64,000 bases of DNA from Candidatus Burkholderia humilis (lineage in GTDB: Bacteria > Pseudomonadota > Gammaproteobacteria > Burkholderiales > Burkholderiaceae): positions 1 to 64,000 of the forward strand of contig LFMX01000011.1 of assembly GCA_001184405.1 (NCBI GenBank), written 5' to 3'. Position numbers and translations under genes: made by a program. Below are positions 58,070 to 64,000 of the stretch, one piece after another. Position 1 is the stretch's first letter. Each line of letters opens with the position of its first letter. The notes under the pieces were generated by a model. It searched no databases. It was not told the DNA's origin and saw nothing but the letters and a program-made list of their open reading frames with translations.

Positions 58070-58359
58070 TGCAACACGTCGTGATGTTCCGCCGCCTCGT
58101 GCACGTCGCCGCCGATGCGCATCGCGAGGCCGCGCTGGTCGAACGCATGCGCAATCTGGATCGCGAGATCGACTTCATTCGCGCGTGGCGCGTGTCCGCG
58201 AACGAACTCGCGCGACCGATCTGCTGGGACTACTTGCTCGAAGCGAGTTTCGACGACGCCGATGCCGTCGAGCGTTATCTGTCGCACCCCGAGCATCAGA
58301 CGTTGATCGCGGATCTCAAGCAATACTTCGAGTGGGTCGCATGCGACTACACTCGGTGA
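58066..58359 (+). CDS. Dabb (stress-response A/B barrel) domain protein
   Basis: A 97-residue ferredoxin-like protein: MMQHVVMFRRLVHVAADAHR, ALVERMRNLDREIDFIRAWR, DADAVERYLSHPEHQTLIAD. The central His and the YLSHPEH motif are typical of Dabb proteins, often found in catabolic operons as dimeric ligand-binding or cyclase-like proteins. Translationally coupled to the preceding gene. Intact. Confidence 0.78.
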   Translation: MMQHVVMFRRLVHVAADAHREAALVERMRNLDREIDFIRAWRVSANELARPICWDYLLEASFDDADAVERYLSHPEHQTLIADLKQYFEWVACDYTR

Positions 58360-58384
58360 ATATCGAACGGGAGACAGTGTTCCG

Positions 58385-59195
58385 ATGAAAACCATTCTGG
58401 TGACAGGCTCGGCCGGCGGCGTATCGACGCGCGTGCGCCCTTATCTGCGCAACGATTACCGCTTGCGCCTGATGGACCTGCGCGCGGCCGCCGATCTCGC
58501 GGAGAACGAGACTGCGATCGTCGACGATATCACGGATCGCGAAGCCGTGCGGCGCGCGGCGCAAGGCGTTGACGGCGTGCTGCATCTGGCGTGTGCCTAC
58601 AGTCTCGACATCGACTTCGAAGCGACGCTGGACGCAAACTATCGCGCACAGCTTTATTTGCTCGATGCGTGCCATGAACACGATATCAAGCGCTTCGTGT
58701 TCGCGAGCAGCCACCATGTACTCGGGCATCATCTTGCCGAGGGTTTCGCGGGCGATCATGCGCCGGTCGCGCCGGACGGCTTCTATGCGCTCAGCAAGGT
58801 CTTCGGTGAAGCGGCGTGTTCGTTGTACGCGCATCGGCATGGCATCAAGGCGTTGTCGATCCGTATCGCCAATGTGGACGAACAGGTCGCCGATGGCCGC
58901 CGCCAGCATATCTGGGTCAGCGGCTGTGATCTCGCGCTGCTCATTCGTATCGGCTTCGAGCATGAGGGCGTCACGAACGATATCGTGTACGGTGTCTCGC
59001 ACTGCCCCGCGCCGTTCTTCGATAACGCACGCGCAAAGGAACTCGGCTACGCACCGCAAGACAGCGCGCTGGAACGTCTGTCGCCCGCTCGTCGCGCGCG
59101 ATGCGATGCCGGCATCGGCCGGGCCGGACTATGTCGGCGGCCCTTATGTGCCGCAGTCGCTCATCGTCAAAACACCGGTCAGGACCGCGTCATGA
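58385..59195 (+). pseudogene. NAD-dependent epimerase/dehydratase (uronate dehydrogenase-like), frameshifted end
   Basis: ATG 58385 (MKTILVTGSAGGVSTRVRPY) with the Rossmann glycine motif GSAGGVS and the catalytic Y-x-x-x-K (FYALSK). The pattern and length (about 269 residues) resemble uronate dehydrogenases, which oxidise galacturonate or glucuronate to aldarolactones. A one-base shift near 59085 moves the last about 35 residues (SAGPDYVGGPYVPQSLIVKT) to another frame; the intended stop at 59193-59195 overlaps the next ATG. The catalytic part is before the break, so residual activity is possible. Confidence 0.75.
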
Positions 59196-60326
59196 AGATT
59201 CGTTCTGTCGAAGCACGCGTCGTCGAGATTCCGTTCGAGGCGCGCTTCTCAACATCGCGAAGCGCTGCTTTTACGACGGCGGCAAGGGACTGGGCATCAC
59301 GCCGTCCGCATGGAAGTCGATGGAAACGGTGCTGATCCGTATCGAAGATACGGACGGCAATGTCGGCTGGGGCGATGCGTTCGGCTACTTCGTGGCCGAC
59401 GCGACATGCAGCGTGGTTCTAACGCGTTTGAAGCCGCTGCTCGAAGGCGCGGCCATCGATTCCATTGCCGCATGGAGCAAGGCGACGCAGCGCGCGCTGC
59501 ATATTTTCGGACGTTACGGCATCACGATGTTCGCCATTTCCGGCGTGGACATCGCGCTGTGGGACCTCGCCGCAAAGCGCGCGAAAGTGCCGCTGTGGAA
59601 GCTCCTCGGCGGTGATGAAACGCATACGCTGTCGACGTATGCGAGCCTCGTGCGTTATGGCGATGGCGACGCGGCATCGCTCATCTGCCGTCATGCGCTC
59701 GAAGAAGGTTTCGACGATATCAAGCTGCACGAGATCGACATGGACGTGGTCGAAGCCGCGCACGCGACGGTGAACGGCCGCGCGCCGATTTCGGTGGACG
59801 TGAACTGCTCCTGGACCGATACGCAATCGCTCGCGAACATCGACAGGTTGAAGGCGCTCGGCGGCATATCGTGGCTCGAAGAACCAATCTTTCCGCCTGA
59901 GGATTTCGCGCGTCTCGCGCGGCTGCGGCATCGCGGCGTGCCGGTCGCGGCGGGCGAAAACTGGTGTACGGCCTTGCAATTTCAGCAGGCCGTCGAGGCG
60001 GGCGCGGTCGATTACCTGCAACCGAGCGTGAGCAAGGTCGGCGGCGTGTCGGAATTTCTGGAGATCGTCGAGTTGTCGCGCGCGGCGAAGCTCGGCGTGC
60101 TGCCGCATAGCCCGTACTTCGGTCAGGCATTTCTGGCGACGCTGCATTTCGCGACCGCGCATCGCGACATGATGCAGGTCGAGTGGCTGTACGTGAAAGC
60201 GGCCGGGGAACTGATTCCCCTCGATTCGATTTGCGCGGGTCACGAACTGCGTTTGGGCGATGCGCCCCGGGCATCGGTTCGAGTCCGGACGAAGCGGTGA
60301 TTTCACGCTTCATACGGGCGCGATAA
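59192..60326 (+). pseudogene. Mandelate racemase/muconate lactonizing enzyme family protein, two frameshifts
   Basis: ATG 59192 (MKIRSVEARVVEIPFEA), then a shift near 59243 to LLNIAKRCFYDGGKGLGITP. The enolase-superfamily metal ligands are in ISVDVNCSW, SWLEEPIF and VAAGENWC, the KxH-type motif in DIKLHEIDMD and a late His in LPHSPYF. A second shift near 60268 leaves the end PGIGSSPDEAVISRFIRAR in another frame to a stop at 60324-60326; the open frame ends at 60300. With the uronate-dehydrogenase-like neighbour, an aldarolactone cycloisomerase or sugar-acid dehydratase role is plausible but unproven. Confidence 0.8.
59240..59274. repeat. 35-bp direct repeat, copy 2
   Basis: Matches 57457-57491 with one mismatch. 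It encodes LLNIAKRCFY at the N-terminal frameshift site of the enolase-superfamily gene. Confidence 0.8.
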
Positions 60327-60344
60327 GCGCTTGCATCAGTCGAG

Positions 60345-60374
60345 AACGGCGAGCGCTCTGCTCGCCGTTTTTTT
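60345..60374 (+). terminator. Terminator of the sugar-acid operon
   Basis: A 10-bp perfect stem AACGGCGAGC / GCTCGCCGTT with a GCTCT loop and seven T. It lies between this operon and the convergent ftsB. Confidence 0.85.
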
Positions 60375-60385
60375 ATTTCCGCCGA

Positions 60386-60871
60386 TCAATCCGCGCGCCA
60401 CAGATTACTGCGCCGCGCCTGCTGCTTTTTCTTCGCTTCAGCTGCTTTCTCTTTCTGCGCTTTCTTATCCAGCTCGCGCAATTCCTGCTTCGATCGCGAT
60501 ACCGGATTCGGCACCACCCGCAACGGTACCGCCGATACCTGTCCGCGCGTCGACCCCGTAATGCGCGCGCCGTTCGCGGAGTTGGCCGGCGCGGTCGAAT
60601 TCGGCGAGACGAACTGCACGAAGACCTCGCTGTCCTTGACCATGCCCATCTCGTAGCGCGCGTGCTCCTCGACGGCGCTGGTGCCGCTTTGCAGATCCTG
60701 TACTTCGCCCTGCACGCGTTCGTTGCGCAATTTCAGGGTGGTGTTCTTGTCGGTCTGCTGCGCGAGTTGCTGCTGCAATTCATGCACGCGTAGCCAACCG
60801 CCGTGTCCCCACCAAAGCGGGTACTGGATCAGCGCCAGCAACAAAACGAGAACGACAGTGACGAGCCGCAT
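60386..60871 (-). CDS. ftsB: Cell division protein FtsB
   Basis: A 161-residue bitopic inner-membrane protein: a short cytoplasmic start (MRLV), one membrane helix ([17 protein letters not shown]) and a periplasmic coiled coil ([20 protein letters not shown]). FtsB joins FtsL and FtsQ in the divisome. It is longer than E. coli FtsB because of a Lys/Ala/Gln-rich C-terminal tail, common in Burkholderia. It lies downstream of eno, the usual order. Intact. Confidence 0.92.
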   Translation of the reverse strand: MRLVTVVLVLLLALIQYPLWWGHGGWLRVHELQQQLAQQTDKNTTLKLRNERVQGEVQDLQSGTSAVEEHARYEMGMVKDSEVFVQFVSPNSTAPANSANGARITGSTRGQVSAVPLRVVPNPVSRSKQELRELDKKAQKEKAAEAKKKQQARRSNLWRAD

Positions 60872-60969
60872 CCGATAAGCCGAAATAAGCGCCGCCCGGC
60901 GGCTTTAGGCCGTGGGCGGCGGGCTGAAAATAAGACCGATGGCCTTTATCGACTAAAGCGGCGAAAGCT

Positions 60970-62671
<1,702 letters not shown>

Positions 62672-63511
62672 TCAGTTGAACGGGCCGCTCTTCACCGCGC
62701 GATCGATGGTGATGAGCGTTTCCAACAACGCTTCCATACGATGCAGCGGCACCGCGTTCGGACCGTCCGACTTCGCGCACGCCGGATCCGGATGCGTCTC
62801 CATGAAGAGACCCGCGACGCCCGTGGCGACCGCCGCGCGCGCCAGCACCGGCACGAACTCGCGCTGACCGCCCGAACTCGTGCCCTGCCCGCCCGGCAAC
62901 TGCACCGAATGCGTGGCATCGAAAACGACCGGCGCGTTGGTTTCGCGCATGATCGCAAGCGATCGCATATCCGACACGAGGTTGTTATAACCGAACGACA
63001 CACCGCGCTCGCACGCCATGAAACGGTCTTCCGACAGACCCGCTTCACGCGCCGCGTCGCGCGCCTTGTCGATCACGTTCTTCATGTCGTGCGGCGCGAG
63101 AAACTGGCCTTTCTTGATGTTGACCGGTTTGCCCGAACGCGCGCACGCGTGGATGAAGTCGGTCTGACGGCATAGGAATGCGGGCGTTTGCAGCACGTCC
63201 ACGACCGATGCGACCGCTTCGATTTCCTCTTCGGCATGCACGTCTGTCAGAACCGGCACGCCGAGCTGCTTCTTCACTTCGCCGAGAATGCGCAAGCCTT
63301 CATCCATGCCCGGCCCGCGATACGACTTGCCCGAGCTACGGTTCGCCTTGTCGAACGACGACTTGTAGATGAACGGAATACCGAGCTTCTGCGTGATTTC
63401 CTTCAGCCGCCCGGCGACGTCGATCGTCATTTGCTCCGATTCGACCACGCACGTGCCTGCGATCAGAAAGAACAGCTTGTCCAGTCCCGCTTCGAAGTGA
63501 CACAGCTTCAT
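62672..63511 (-). CDS. kdsA: 3-deoxy-D-manno-octulosonate 8-phosphate synthase
   Basis: A 279-residue enzyme that condenses arabinose 5-phosphate with phosphoenolpyruvate to make KDO 8-phosphate for lipopolysaccharide. [57 protein letters not shown] and [15 protein letters not shown] are diagnostic. The start [20 protein letters not shown] matches Burkholderia KdsA. It lies 21 bp after pyrG. Intact. Confidence 0.96.
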   Translation of the reverse strand: MKLCHFEAGLDKLFFLIAGTCVVESEQMTIDVAGRLKEITQKLGIPFIYKSSFDKANRSSGKSYRGPGMDEGLRILGEVKKQLGVPVLTDVHAEEEIEAVASVVDVLQTPAFLCRQTDFIHACARSGKPVNIKKGQFLAPHDMKNVIDKARDAAREAGLSEDRFMACERGVSFGYNNLVSDMRSLAIMRETNAPVVFDATHSVQLPGGQGTSSGGQREFVPVLARAAVATGVAGLFMETHPDPACAKSDGPNAVPLHRMEALLETLITIDRAVKSGPFN

Positions 63512-63532
63512 GCTTGCGCTCCTGCGGTTGCC

Positions 63533-64000
63533 TTACTCGATGCAGCCGGCGATGCATCGCCCTGAGCGTGCGCGCGCGGCTTCGACGAACGCCTTGAAAA
63601 GCGGATGGCCGTCGCGCGGCGTCGACGTGAATTCGGGATGGAACTGCATGCCCACGAACCACGGATGCAGCGATTGCGGCAGTTCCATCATTTCAGGCAA
63701 ATCCTCGCTCGGCGTACGGGCGCTGATGATAAGCCCGCCCGCTTCGAGTTGGGGCACGAAGCGGTTATTCACCTCATAACGGTGACGATGACGCTCGTTC
63801 ACATTCGCACCGTAGATGCGCTCGGCCATCGTGCCGGCCTTGATCGGGCACTTCTGCGAACCAAGGCGCATGGTGCCGCCCAAATCCGATTCTTCGTTGC
63901 GCTTTTTGACGCGGCCCGCGCGGTCGTACCACTCGGTGATGAGCGCGACGACCGGATTCGGCGTGTCGGAATCGAATTCGGTGGAGTTGGCGCCTTCGAG
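63533..64000 (-). CDS. pyrG: CTP synthase, C-terminal part (runs off the window)
   Basis: The last about 155 residues of the glutamine amidotransferase domain. [25 protein letters not shown] and the catalytic His-Glu pair in [19 protein letters not shown] are typical of PyrG. It ends [12 protein letters not shown]. The enzyme makes CTP from UTP with glutamine-derived ammonia. The 5' part lies beyond position 64000. Confidence 0.95.
   Translation of the reverse strand, partial: LEGANSTEFDSDTPNPVVALITEWYDRAGRVKKRNEESDLGGTMRLGSQKCPIKAGTMAERIYGANVNERHRHRYEVNNRFVPQLEAGGLIISARTPSEDLPEMMELPQSLHPWFVGMQFHPEFTSTPRDGHPLFKAFVEAARARSGRCIAGCIE

Overview
This window comes from a beta-proteobacterium of the Burkholderia / Paraburkholderia / Caballeronia group. 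The evidence is the high GC content, the gene sets iscR-iscS-iscU-iscA-hscB-hscA-fdx-iscX, rnr-rlmB and pyrG-kdsA-eno-ftsB with Burkholderia-like proteins, and many aromatic and sugar-acid catabolic genes. The assignment rests on remembered protein sequences and synteny; no search was run.

Layout. 1-14.7 kb: a broken AraC gene, a GNAT acetyltransferase, a tRNA Ala-Glu-Asp cluster, gltX, a patatin-type lipoprotein, the complete isc operon with a good IscR type 1 operator, then a decaying stretch (tyrosine phosphatase, second patatin, a fadE/bdhA deletion fusion) and an intact carboxylate transporter and tRNA-Leu. 14.9-20.7 kb: rnr, rlmB and rpiA, separated by remnants of an HNH-type gene, an amidase and sirB, followed by a toxin-antitoxin pair whose toxin is broken. 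20.7-28.2 kb: a mosaic of gene fragments joined at deletion scars (sugar transferase, a 5' group II intron piece, a Crp-like regulator, TlpA, a two-component system, ackA/pta) plus an accessory membrane protein and a dead lipase. 28.4-44.9 kb: catechol branch (catA, catC, catB), a dead porin, and an aromatic-compound cluster (aldehyde dehydrogenase, cytochrome c, transporters, ring-hydroxylating dioxygenase and reductase, tautomerase, regulators, flavin reductase), about half broken. 45-48.8 kb: wreck of one large CheB/PAS/histidine kinase/receiver sensor. 49.2-60.3 kb: a sugar-acid type region with two paralogous divergent modules, each an IclR regulator fused to an SMP-30-like domain opposite an RraA-like gene, plus a cupin, aldose epimerase, NTF2-like and Dabb proteins, a nucleotide-sugar/uronate dehydrogenase-like protein and an enolase-superfamily enzyme. 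60.4-64 kb: ftsB, eno, kdsA and the 3' part of pyrG.

The dominant theme is gene erosion. Roughly half of the protein genes carry frameshifts, internal deletions or nonsense codons, while translation, Fe-S assembly, RNA processing and central metabolism genes are intact. Many nonsense codons are explained by single C-to-T or G-to-A changes (CAG to TAG, TGG to TAG or TGA), which argues for real pseudogenes, as in a host-restricted symbiont, rather than only sequencing error; several one-base changes in homopolymer runs could still be either.

The most unusual intact gene is the 533-residue IclR/SMP-30 fusion at 54.9-56.5 kb. Its lactonase-like domain has lost the metal ligands expected of the enzyme family, and its broken paralogue at 50.5-52.1 kb shows the same substitutions, which suggests a conserved ligand-sensing domain rather than an enzyme.
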